DNA from: Herbaspirillum seropedicae
GTDB lineage: Bacteria > Pseudomonadota > Gammaproteobacteria > Burkholderiales > Burkholderiaceae_D
DNA: 64,000 bases
Reading direction: 5' to 3'
Assembly: GCF_001040945.1 (NCBI RefSeq)
Contig: NZ_CP011930.1
Span: 2,333,704-2,397,703, forward strand
Part shown: one piece after another, positions 52,505-59,671 of the stretch
Position numbering within the stretch: the first letter of the stretch is position 1
Layout: each line of letters starts with the position of its first letter
Notes under the pieces: generated by a model
The model's database searches: none
Seen by the model: only the letters and a program-made list of their open reading frames with translations
What the model was told of the DNA's origin: nothing
Position numbers and translations under genes: made by a program

Positions 52505-53851
52505 ATGTCTGATCAGTCATCCGACCAATCCACCTCGACTCATCAAGCGCTCGATTTCTACCTGGCGCGCCAGCCCATTCTCAGCCGTGAGCAGCACCTG
52601 ATCGGCTACGAACTGCTGTTTCGCAGCGCCGCGTTCGGGCCGGCCAATGTGAAGGATGACGTGACGGCTACGGCCGCCGTCATTGCCCACGCCTCGGAAT
52701 TGGGCTTGTCCAATGTGATCGGCAATCTGCAGGGCTTCATCAATGTCGATGCGGCCGTGCTGATGAGCGATTTCATCTATTTCCTGCCCAACGACAAGGT
52801 GGTGCTGGAAATCCTGGAAACCGTCCGCGTCACCCCCGAGCTGGTGGTGCGCGTGCGCGAGCTGGTCAAGGCAGGCTACGTGTTCGCGCTGGATGATGTG
52901 GTGGCCGAGTCGCAGGAGATCGAAGAGCTGCTGCCGCTGGTGAAGATCATCAAGATCGACGTGATGGAAGTCGATCCCAGCAAGCTGCTCAAGCTGTCGG
53001 TGCATTTCAAGCGCGCACAGAAGGAATTGCTGGCCGAGAAGGTCGAGACCCTGCAACAGTTCAATGACTGCGTCACCTTCGGTTTCGACTATTTCCAGGG
53101 CTATTACTTCGCCAAACCGATGATCCTCCAGGGCAAGAAGCTGGAAGCGTCCAAGATGGTCATCATGCACCTGCTCACCCTGCTGGTGCGCAATGTGGAC
53201 AACGGCGAGATCGTGCGCTTCATCAAGCGCGACGTGGCGCTGAGCCTGACCTTGCTGCGCCTGGTCAATACCCCGGTCTACGGTTTCCAGAAGTTCATCG
53301 ATTCGCTGGGCCAGGCCCTGATCGTGCTGGGCCGGCGACAGTTGAAGCGCTGGCTGCAGATCCTGCTGTTTGCCAATACCGACAAGGAGCAGGCGCATAC
53401 GATGTCGCCCTTGATGATCCTGGCGGCCACGCGCGGCAAGATGCTGGAGCTGATCACCACCAGGATCCGGCCGGGTCGCCGCAAGATGTCGGAGATGGCC
53501 TTCACGGTGGGCATCATGTCGCTGGTCGATGCGCTCTTCGGGATGAGCATGGAAACGGTGCTGCGCCAGATCACGGTGAGCACCGAGATCCGCGAGGCGC
53601 TGCTGCGCCGCACCGGCTTCTACGGCGTGGCCTTGCGGCTGGTCGAGTGTACCGAGCAGCGCGACCAGGACCAGGCCGAGATGCAGCGCCTGCTCGATGA
53701 ACTGCAGCTATCGGCGGATGACTTCTTCGAAGCCGAGAAACATGCCTTCGAGTGGGGCAACAGCATCTCCAACAACAACATCGGCGCGCAGGCGAGCATG
53801 CACATGTCGCCCCCGCCCGAGGGCTTCATCGATGATGACGACGATGATTGA
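52505..53851 (+). CDS. Degenerate EAL plus HDOD signalling protein
   Basis: 448 residues. The N-terminal half (about 15-210) is EAL-fold: FYLARQPILSREQHLIGYEL keeps the fold, but YELLF replaces the EAL motif and few metal ligands remain, so phosphodiesterase activity is unlikely. The second half is an HDOD domain (about 205-400) with FIKRDVALSLTLLRLVNTPV and LGRRQLKRWLQILLFAN. This YuxH/CdgJ architecture is a protein-protein signalling module linked to motility and c-di-GMP networks. The last residues are six Asp in a row, which is unusual. A TACAAT (52440-52445) lies upstream. Confidence 0.9.
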   Translation: MSDQSSDQSTSTHQALDFYLARQPILSREQHLIGYELLFRSAAFGPANVKDDVTATAAVIAHASELGLSNVIGNLQGFINVDAAVLMSDFIYFLPNDKVVLEILETVRVTPELVVRVRELVKAGYVFALDDVVAESQEIEELLPLVKIIKIDVMEVDPSKLLKLSVHFKRAQKELLAEKVETLQQFNDCVTFGFDYFQGYYFAKPMILQGKKLEASKMVIMHLLTLLVRNVDNGEIVRFIKRDVALSLTLLRLVNTPVYGFQKFIDSLGQALIVLGRRQLKRWLQILLFANTDKEQAHTMSPLMILAATRGKMLELITTRIRPGRRKMSEMAFTVGIMSLVDALFGMSMETVLRQITVSTEIREALLRRTGFYGVALRLVECTEQRDQDQAEMQRLLDELQLSADDFFEAEKHAFEWGNSISNNNIGAQASMHMSPPPEGFIDDDDDD

Positions 53852-53878
53852 GAGTGAGAACCTCGTTCAGGTCGATTG

Positions 53879-53922
53879 CCCATGAAAAAAAGCTGCCTCC
53901 AAGGGCAGCTTTTTTTCATGGG
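53879..53922. terminator. Bidirectional terminator with a 19-bp perfect stem
   Basis: The arms 53879-53897 and 53904-53922 are exact reverse complements (core AAAAAAAGCTGCC / GGCAGCTTTTTTT) around a 6-nt loop. It lies between the EAL-HDOD gene and the convergent membrane protein gene. Confidence 0.93.
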
Positions 53923-53940
53923 CGTGCAGCATCCACTTCG

Positions 53941-54543
53941 TCAGCGCCTGCGCATGCGCGCGACCAGCCGCCGCACCAACCGCAGTATGCGCGCCAAGGG
54001 CGAGGAGGGCGTGGCCGCCAGGCGCAAACGCAGTCTCAGCATGCCTTCGCGCAGCGACTGCCGCAGCCGTTGCAACTGCCGCCAACCGGCGCTGGCATGC
54101 AGTTGGGCCAACAGCCGGGCTTTGATTTCCATCAGCTTGTCGTGATAGCGCTGGAACCAGGCCAGCGACAGCAGGCTGCGCCGGGTCAGCGCATAGATGC
54201 GCGCCACCAGTGCGGTGCCCAGCACCTTGGCGATGAGCACGATGCATAGCCCCAGCGTGGGATGGCCGTGGGTGATCGACAGCAGGGCCAGGATCTTCAC
54301 CGGTAACAGCAGCAGGGTGGGGGCCAGGAAGATCAGCAGCGCCGCATAGGGCGAGAGCCGCTCCACCCAGCGTTGCAGACGCACCAGCAGGGGCCAGGCG
54401 GGAATGCGCGCCAGCACGGCCTGGCTGGCGTCCCAGAGCCATTCTTCCAGCATCAGCAGGAGCGCCGCCGTGTAGATCAGCGGCGCCAGCAGGCGGCGAC
54501 GCCAATAGCGCGGACGGCGTGGGGCAGGAGAAGGTGAACTCAT
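53941..54543 (-). CDS. Conserved membrane protein, function unknown
   Basis: 200 residues. After a basic Pro/Arg start (MSSPSPAPRRPRYWRRRLLA) there are two or three hydrophobic segments (LIYTAALLLMLEEWLW; YAALLIFLAPTLLLLPVKIL; LGLCIVLIAKVLGTALVARI). The C-terminal third is a strongly basic helical stretch (many Arg, ending LARILRLVRRLVARMRRR). It has no catalytic motif. It starts 7 bp after the stop of the double methylglyoxal-synthase-fold gene and is probably co-transcribed with it. Such proteins occur in Burkholderiales, but I cannot name a function. Confidence 0.75.
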   Translation of the reverse strand: MSSPSPAPRRPRYWRRRLLAPLIYTAALLLMLEEWLWDASQAVLARIPAWPLLVRLQRWVERLSPYAALLIFLAPTLLLLPVKILALLSITHGHPTLGLCIVLIAKVLGTALVARIYALTRRSLLSLAWFQRYHDKLMEIKARLLAQLHASAGWRQLQRLRQSLREGMLRLRLRLAATPSSPLARILRLVRRLVARMRRR

Positions 54544-54550
54544 CCGGGCG

Positions 54551-55438
54551 TCACTGGGCGCGCTGACCGATCAGCGTGAGCCAGCGATCGCCCCATTTGA
54601 CGTCACTCATGCAGGAAGCGTAAGCCGTGACCGTGCGCGCAGCGCGCTCCAGCAGCTGGATGTCGGCTTCGTGCTGGCGCGCCACGTGCGGGTCTTCCAG
54701 GAACAGCACGCGGCGGCACTGCTGTTCCAGGATCAGTTCGGCAATCTGCGCGTCGCCGCCCAAAGGGCCGGAGAGGAAGGGCTTGACCCAGTGGCGGCCA
54801 GCCTCGCCCTTGATCTTCATGGCCAACTGGTTGAGCAGGCCGCCAGTGGTGCCGGTGGCGCAGCGGAAGGCGAACTGGTCCAGCACGGCGAAGTGTTTTT
54901 CGGCCAGCTCCAGCATGCGTGACTTCATGGCGTCGTGGGCGATCAGGGCGATGCCTTCCTGGCCCAGCCGGAAACGGTCATCCAGCGATGCATCGGGCGC
55001 CGCGCCATTGGCCAGGGCTTCCAGTTCGAACCACTCCTGGGCGCCGGCCAGGGTCGACAGGAAGGGCTTGCCATGGATGACGCACTGGCGCTTGAGCGCC
55101 ACTGCTTCCGGGAAGGTGGAAGAGGGATCGACCGGATCGATCAGGTAGATCACCGCATCCAGGGTCCGCTCGGGATCTTCGTCCACGGTGCGCGAGACCA
55201 GCTTCATCAGCCCGCCGTGCCGGCCATAGGGAAAGCGCACCAGATGCTCATAGCCCGGCAGCAGGTTCATCTGGCCGATGGCGTCGAGTGTACGGCCGAC
55301 CACGATCAGTTCAGGTTGCAGGCTTTCGATGCGATGCCGCGAGCCGGTCAGCAGCTGGACCAGGGCGGAGTCGGGCGCGTCCTGGTGGGCGCGGTTGGCG
55401 ATGAGACCGATGCGGTAGCGGGGAGCGATGGAAGACAT
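54551..55438 (-). CDS. Tandem methylglyoxal-synthase-fold protein
   Basis: 295 residues, twice the usual MgsA length (about 150). The C-terminal half (about 160-275) has all MgsA active-site residues by alignment to memory of E. coli MgsA: His168, Asp169 and Lys172 (IAHDAMK), Thr195/197/198 (ATGTTGG), Gly224 and Asp229 (SGPLGGDAQI), His256 and Asp259 (RQHEADI). The N-terminal half (about 8-130) looks like a second, decayed copy: GLIANRAHQ, VVGRTLDAI, PYGRHGGLMKL and YLIDPVDPSSTFPEAVAL, lacking the catalytic His/Asp. MgsA makes methylglyoxal from dihydroxyacetone phosphate. The activity here is inferred, not proved. Confidence 0.8.
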   Translation of the reverse strand: MSSIAPRYRIGLIANRAHQDAPDSALVQLLTGSRHRIESLQPELIVVGRTLDAIGQMNLLPGYEHLVRFPYGRHGGLMKLVSRTVDEDPERTLDAVIYLIDPVDPSSTFPEAVALKRQCVIHGKPFLSTLAGAQEWFELEALANGAAPDASLDDRFRLGQEGIALIAHDAMKSRMLELAEKHFAVLDQFAFRCATGTTGGLLNQLAMKIKGEAGRHWVKPFLSGPLGGDAQIAELILEQQCRRVLFLEDPHVARQHEADIQLLERAARTVTAYASCMSDVKWGDRWLTLIGQRAQ

Positions 55439-55573
55439 GGGCGTGTCGTGGGTGCGTGGTGGTGATCAAGCCTGCGCGCAGGCGGGAAAGCAGATTATCG
55501 CCGAGTGCGCGGCAAAGGGCGAGCCTTGATCGCCAGCACAGCAGCGCCGCCATTAATCGCCGCAACTGTACCG

Positions 55574-55600
55574 TTGCAGCGCCCTGCATGCAGCTACAAT
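55574..55600 (+). promoter_or_regulatory. Candidate greB promoter
   Basis: TTGCAG (55574-55579), 15 bp, then TACAAT (55595-55600), 54 bp before the greB ATG. The spacing is short. Confidence 0.4.
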
Positions 55601-55654
55601 AGGGCGACCACGCAACAGGCCGCACGGCGGCCAGCACACCGGACCGTATCCAGC

Positions 55655-56212
55655 ATGAACAAGGCTTTTGTCAAAGAATCCGACGGCGACGATGACGATG
55701 AGGACATCGCGCTGCCCTCCGTCCCCGCCGGCAGCAAGAACTACATGACCCCGCAGGGCCACCAGCGCATCAAGGATGAACTCTTGCACCTGATCGATGA
55801 AGAGCGTCCGGAAGTGGTGCGGGTGGTGTCCTGGGCAGCCTCCAACGGCGATCGTTCCGAGAACGGCGACTATCTCTACGGCAAGAAGCGCCTGCGCGAG
55901 ATCGACCGGCGTATCCGCTTCCTGACCAAGCGTCTGGACAATGCGGAGGTGGTCGATCCTTCGGTGCATCACGGCAGCGACCAGATCTTTTTCGGTGCGA
56001 CCGTCACCTATGAGAACCAGCGCGGTGAAGCCCATACCGTGACCATCGTCGGCATCGATGAGCTCGACCCGCTCAAGGGCCGCATCAGCTGGATTTCACC
56101 GGTGGCGCGGGCGCTGACCAAGGCGCGCGAGGGCGACGAAGTCGTGCTGCAGACGCCGGCCGGGCTGGAACAGCTGACCATTCTTGAAGTGAGCTATCCA
56201 GCGCCGCAGTAG
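55655..56212 (+). CDS. greB: GreB transcription elongation factor
   Basis: 185 residues from ATG 55655. The N-terminal coiled coil ends in the catalytic tip NGDRSENGDYLYGKKRLREI (the acidic Asp and Glu promote RNA cleavage by stalled RNA polymerase), and the C-terminal FKBP-like domain includes FFGATVTYENQRGEAHTVTI. An extra acidic N-terminal stretch (SDGDDDDEDIALPS) precedes the usual start at YMTPQGHQRIKDELLHLID. It is divergent from the methylglyoxal-synthase-fold gene and is not beside spoT. Confidence 0.94.
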   Translation: MNKAFVKESDGDDDDEDIALPSVPAGSKNYMTPQGHQRIKDELLHLIDEERPEVVRVVSWAASNGDRSENGDYLYGKKRLREIDRRIRFLTKRLDNAEVVDPSVHHGSDQIFFGATVTYENQRGEAHTVTIVGIDELDPLKGRISWISPVARALTKAREGDEVVLQTPAGLEQLTILEVSYPAPQ

Positions 56213-56336
56213 GCCTCTGCTTTTTTTACCCCGGCCGGCATGCATTTCGCATGCGGGCCTGTCATGGACGCCGGCGCCGTCAAGAGTGCTGCGTCCCGGT
56301 GCAAGACCGTATTCCCATCCTCCACGAGAAAGTCCC

Positions 56337-57677
56337 ATGTCCATCGTTTTTGCCAGCCTGAACCATCCGCAGCGCGTTGTCCTGGCGGCCGAGGTGCATT
56401 CGCGCCCCTTCCTCCAGCTCACGCGCTCGGAGACGCTCACGCACCTGGCCGTCTACGTCCGCGAAGATGGCAACGGCAGCCGCCACGCCAGCGCCCAGCA
56501 CGCCTTGCTGGACGACCTGTGCGCCCATTTCGGCGTGGTAGCGCCGGGTGGCGAGGCCAAGCACTTCTATCACGACTTCGGCCGCTTCCGGCTGAAGTGG
56601 GAGTGCCATACCGAGTTCGCCACCTACACCTTCGCCCAGGCGCATGAGGAAGCCATCTCGACCGACGATGCCTTTGCCCGCGCGCCGCTGGCGCATATTC
56701 CGCAGCAATGGCTGATCTCGCTCAAGGGCAAGCTGATGGTGGCCGCGCACGTGGTGGTGGAGCCCGGCGACGACGATCCAGCCGACACGGCGCGCCAGAT
56801 GCAGCGCATCTTCGAAGGCAAGCTGATGAGTTCGAGCAAGGTCTTGCAGGGCGGCGAGATCTGGACTGATTTCAAGATCCAGTCGGACGGTTTCTCGCGC
56901 TTCATCGTGCGCGACATCGGCCTGCGTGAACTGCAGGGCGGCCGGCTGGCGCAGCGCATCCTGGAGATCGAGACCTACCGCATGATGGCGCTGCTGGGCC
57001 TGCCCCATGCCCAGCAATCCGGCCCGCTGCTCAATGAGATCGAAGGCGATCTGGCGGCGCTGACGGCGGCCATGGTGCAGTCCGAGCAATCCACCGGCGG
57101 CACCCCGGAAGAGCAGGCTGAAGACGAGCGGGTGCTGCGCAAGATCACCGGGCTGGCCGCCCGCATCGAGAAGCTGTCACTGGAGAACAGTTACCGGTTC
57201 TCGGCCTCGCAAGCCTATTTCCGCTTGGTGCAGGCGCGTATCGAGGAGTTGCGCGAGCAGCGCATCGAGGGTGTGCCGACCATCGGCGAGTTCATGGAAC
57301 GCCGCCTGGCCCCAGCGATGAACACCTGCCAGGCCATCGCCCGGCGCCAGGAAGCACTGGCCGAACGCATCGCCCATACCAACGATCTGCTGCGCACCCG
57401 CATCGGCATCGTGCAGGAGCAGCAGAACCGCCAGATCCTGGAGTCGATGAACGCCCGCGCCGCCCAGCAGCTCAAGCTGCAGCAGGCAGTGGAGGGCTTG
57501 TCGGTGGCAGCCATCTCCTACTACGTGATCGGGTTGATCGGCTATGCCGGCAAGGCCGCCAAGGCGGCGGGCCTGCCCATCAATCCCGACCTGGCCACTG
57601 GCCTGGTGGTGCCGGTGGTGGCGGCCTGCGTCTGGCTGGGCCTGCGCCGCATGCACAAGGGGCTGGGCAACCACTGA
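56337..57677 (+). CDS. DUF3422 family membrane protein
   Basis: 446 residues from ATG 56337 (MSIVFASLNHPQRVVLAAEV). The family signature HSRPFLQL is near residue 22 and HYDFGRFRLKWECHTEFATY-type residues follow; a long Glu/Arg/Gln-rich helical region (about 255-380) looks like a coiled coil, and two hydrophobic segments close the protein (VAAISYYVIGLIGYAGKAAK; LATGLVVPVVAACVWLGLRR). This resembles the general plan of CorA-like or other coiled-coil membrane proteins, but function is not known. It is a single gene with a hairpin downstream. Confidence 0.85.
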   Translation: MSIVFASLNHPQRVVLAAEVHSRPFLQLTRSETLTHLAVYVREDGNGSRHASAQHALLDDLCAHFGVVAPGGEAKHFYHDFGRFRLKWECHTEFATYTFAQAHEEAISTDDAFARAPLAHIPQQWLISLKGKLMVAAHVVVEPGDDDPADTARQMQRIFEGKLMSSSKVLQGGEIWTDFKIQSDGFSRFIVRDIGLRELQGGRLAQRILEIETYRMMALLGLPHAQQSGPLLNEIEGDLAALTAAMVQSEQSTGGTPEEQAEDERVLRKITGLAARIEKLSLENSYRFSASQAYFRLVQARIEELREQRIEGVPTIGEFMERRLAPAMNTCQAIARRQEALAERIAHTNDLLRTRIGIVQEQQNRQILESMNARAAQQLKLQQAVEGLSVAAISYYVIGLIGYAGKAAKAAGLPINPDLATGLVVPVVAACVWLGLRRMHKGLGNH

Positions 57678-57704
57678 TCCGGCATCCGTCATCGTTAACG
57701 CACA

Positions 57705-57737
57705 ACGGGGTGCGCCGCTCTTGCCGGCGCACCCCGT
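57705..57737. terminator. Hairpin between the DUF3422 gene and azoR
   Basis: ACGGGGTGCGCCG and CGGCGCACCCCGT form a perfect 13-bp stem with a 7-nt loop. It lies between convergent genes and has no T-tract, so it probably acts as a factor-assisted or bidirectional stop. Confidence 0.6.
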
Positions 57738-57778
57738 CATGGTTAAGGCTTGATGTCGAATGCTTGACGCCGCCGTGA

Positions 57779-58387
57779 TCAGACGCTGGCGTTGATCTTG
57801 GCTTCGGCGCTGGCCACGGCCTGCTTGGCGGCTTCCTCGCCCATGGACACGCCTTCGGCCACCACCAGTTCGACATCGGTGATGCCGATGAAGCCCAGGG
57901 CGCTCTTGAGGTACTTGCCCTGGAAGTCCAGCGCTTCCATCGGGCCTTCGGAATACATGCCGCCGCGCGAGAGGATGATGACGGCCTTCTTGCCGGTCAC
58001 CAGGCCGACGGGGCCGGTCTCGGTGTACTTGAAGGTGCGGCCGGCGCGGAAGACGTGATCGATCCAGGCCTTCAGAGTGGAGGGCGGCGCGAAGTTGTAC
58101 ATCGGCACGCCGATGACGATGGTGTCGGCGGCCAGCAGTTCGTCCACCAGGGCGTCGGATTGCTTGATCACTTCAGCCTGCTCAGCGCTGCGGGCGTCGG
58201 CCGGGGTGAAGTAGGCGCCCAGCATGGATTCGCTCAGGTGCGGCAGGGCGTTGGCGGCGAGGTCGCGATGCACCACCTTGCCACCCGGGTTCTTGGCTTG
58301 CCACTGGCTGACGAAGGAAGCGGTCAGCTGGCGCGAGATGGAACCGCCGCTGCGGGCGCTGGAGTCGATATGCAGGAGGGTGCTCAT
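57779..58387 (-). CDS. azoR: FMN-dependent NADH-azoreductase / quinone reductase
   Basis: 202 residues from ATG 58387. A flavodoxin-like fold: LLHIDSSARSGGSISRQLTA holds the FMN phosphate loop, VIGVPMYNFAPPSTLKAWID is the second flavin segment and LSRGGMYSEGP a third. Homodimers use NADH and FMN to reduce azo compounds and quinones. The upstream open frame (to 58528) lacks support. It is divergent from a LysR gene, with a candidate LysR box between them. Confidence 0.94.
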   Translation of the reverse strand: MSTLLHIDSSARSGGSISRQLTASFVSQWQAKNPGGKVVHRDLAANALPHLSESMLGAYFTPADARSAEQAEVIKQSDALVDELLAADTIVIGVPMYNFAPPSTLKAWIDHVFRAGRTFKYTETGPVGLVTGKKAVIILSRGGMYSEGPMEALDFQGKYLKSALGFIGITDVELVVAEGVSMGEEAAKQAVASAEAKINASV

Positions 58388-58587
58388 GGTGATCCTTTCA
58401 ATTGTCCGAGGGGCAGCGTGCTCATTGGGCGTCAGCTTTGGGAGGTGAAATCTGAAGCGCTGAGAACGTCTGCATTGATACGAACAATACCTAGTTTTCA
58501 TTTCTTCCAATAGATGCGAGAATCGCATTTCACCAGTCCATTTTTGGAAGTAATTAGAAAAATCGGAACAATCGGAAGAATCGACCC
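58388..58587. other. azoR-LysR divergent control region
   Basis: About 200 bp with a LysR-type box (58514-58528) and AATCGGAA-type repeats (58561-58580) just before the LysR start. The minus strand has TTGGAA and TATTGT 15 bp apart as a weak azoR promoter. Confidence 0.5.
58514..58528. promoter_or_regulatory. LysR-type binding box (ATGCGA-GAA-TCGCAT)
   Basis: Perfect dyad ATGCGA-GAA-TCGCAT. Its inner part TGCGA-GAA-TCGCA fits the T-N11-A LysR consensus exactly. It is placed between azoR and the divergent regulator. Confidence 0.65.
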
Positions 58588-59562
58588 ATGCTTGACCTCA
58601 ACGATATCTGGCTTTTCGTTCATGTGGTGCGCGCCGGCAGCTTTGCCGCGGCGGGGCGCAGGCTGTCGATGCCGCCCAATACCATCAGCCGCCGCCTGCA
58701 ATCGCTGGAGGCGGCCATGGGTGTGCGCCTGTTGCAGCGCTCCACGCGCCAGCTCAACATGACCGCCGCCGGGCGCGAATTCTTCGAGCGTTGCGCCCCG
58801 GGGCTGGAAGATATCGAACACGCCAGCGCCAGCCTCACCGAAAGCCAGGGCGAACCCGCCGGCAGTCTGCGGGTGGCCGCGCCGGTGGACTTTTTCGACA
58901 ATTTCTCCATCGAGTGGATGCATGAATTCATGCATCTCTATCCCAAGGTGCAACTGGAGTTCGTGCTCAACGATGGCCGCGCCGACCTGATCGCCGAAGG
59001 TATCGATCTGGCGTTTCGCGGCGGTGTGCTGCCCGATTCCAGCCTGGTGGCCAGGAAGCTGGTGCAAAGCCACCTGGCCCTGATCGCCAGTCCGCGCTAC
59101 CTGGAGCGCCAGGGAACCCCGCAGAGCCTGACCGACCTCACGGCCCATGCCTGCCTGGCCACCTCGCAGGCGCCCCAGCATACGGTGTGGAAGCTGGAAG
59201 GTCCGCACGGTCCGGAAAGCGTCAAGGTCACGCCGCGCCTGTGCGTCAATACTGCCCAGGGCCAGTTGCGGGCGGCCCGGGCCGGACTGGGGATTGCGCT
59301 GCTGCCGACCATGCTGGCCTCGGAAGACCTGCGCAATGGCACCCTGGTCAACATCCTGCCCGATTACCAGCGCGACACCATGGGCTTCTATGCGGTCTAT
59401 GTGCACCGCCGCCAGCTGCCCAGCGCGGTGAGCGCCTTGATCGAATTCTTTGCCGACAAGCTGGAGCGGGGGATTGCAGACAAGGGGGCGCAGGCTTGCG
59501 AGAAGCATCTGGAGGGGGAATCCGGGCTGGTAGTATCGTCAAGCGAAAAAGCCTTCGCCTGA
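58588..59562 (+). CDS. LysR-family regulator divergent from azoR
   Basis: 324 residues: winged helix at the N-terminus (MLDLNDIWLFVHVVRAGSFA, AAGRRLSMPPNTISRRLQSL) and a ligand-binding domain (SQGEPAGSLRVAAPVDFFDN; SLVARKLVQSHLALIASPRY). Such LysR proteins beside azoreductases usually activate them in response to quinones or electrophiles. A tail of about 20 residues after the core is low in conservation. A strong palindrome terminates it. Confidence 0.9.
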   Translation: MLDLNDIWLFVHVVRAGSFAAAGRRLSMPPNTISRRLQSLEAAMGVRLLQRSTRQLNMTAAGREFFERCAPGLEDIEHASASLTESQGEPAGSLRVAAPVDFFDNFSIEWMHEFMHLYPKVQLEFVLNDGRADLIAEGIDLAFRGGVLPDSSLVARKLVQSHLALIASPRYLERQGTPQSLTDLTAHACLATSQAPQHTVWKLEGPHGPESVKVTPRLCVNTAQGQLRAARAGLGIALLPTMLASEDLRNGTLVNILPDYQRDTMGFYAVYVHRRQLPSAVSALIEFFADKLERGIADKGAQACEKHLEGESGLVVSSSEKAFA

Positions 59563-59604
59563 GTACTGATCCCGGCCGCCGTTGCACCGGCCGGCCCGTA
59601 GTTG

Positions 59605-59634
59605 GACAAACGCCCGCAATTGCGGGCGTTTGTC
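59605..59634. terminator. 30-bp palindromic bidirectional terminator
   Basis: Two 15-bp arms (59605-59619 and 59620-59634; core CGCCCGCAA / TTGCGGGCG) are exact reverse complements. It separates the LysR gene from convergent spoT. The hairpin would have a small AATT loop, but T runs are short. Confidence 0.75.
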
Positions 59635-59671
59635 ATTCCGGAAGGATCGGCCAGCTTCCCGCGATCAGCAT

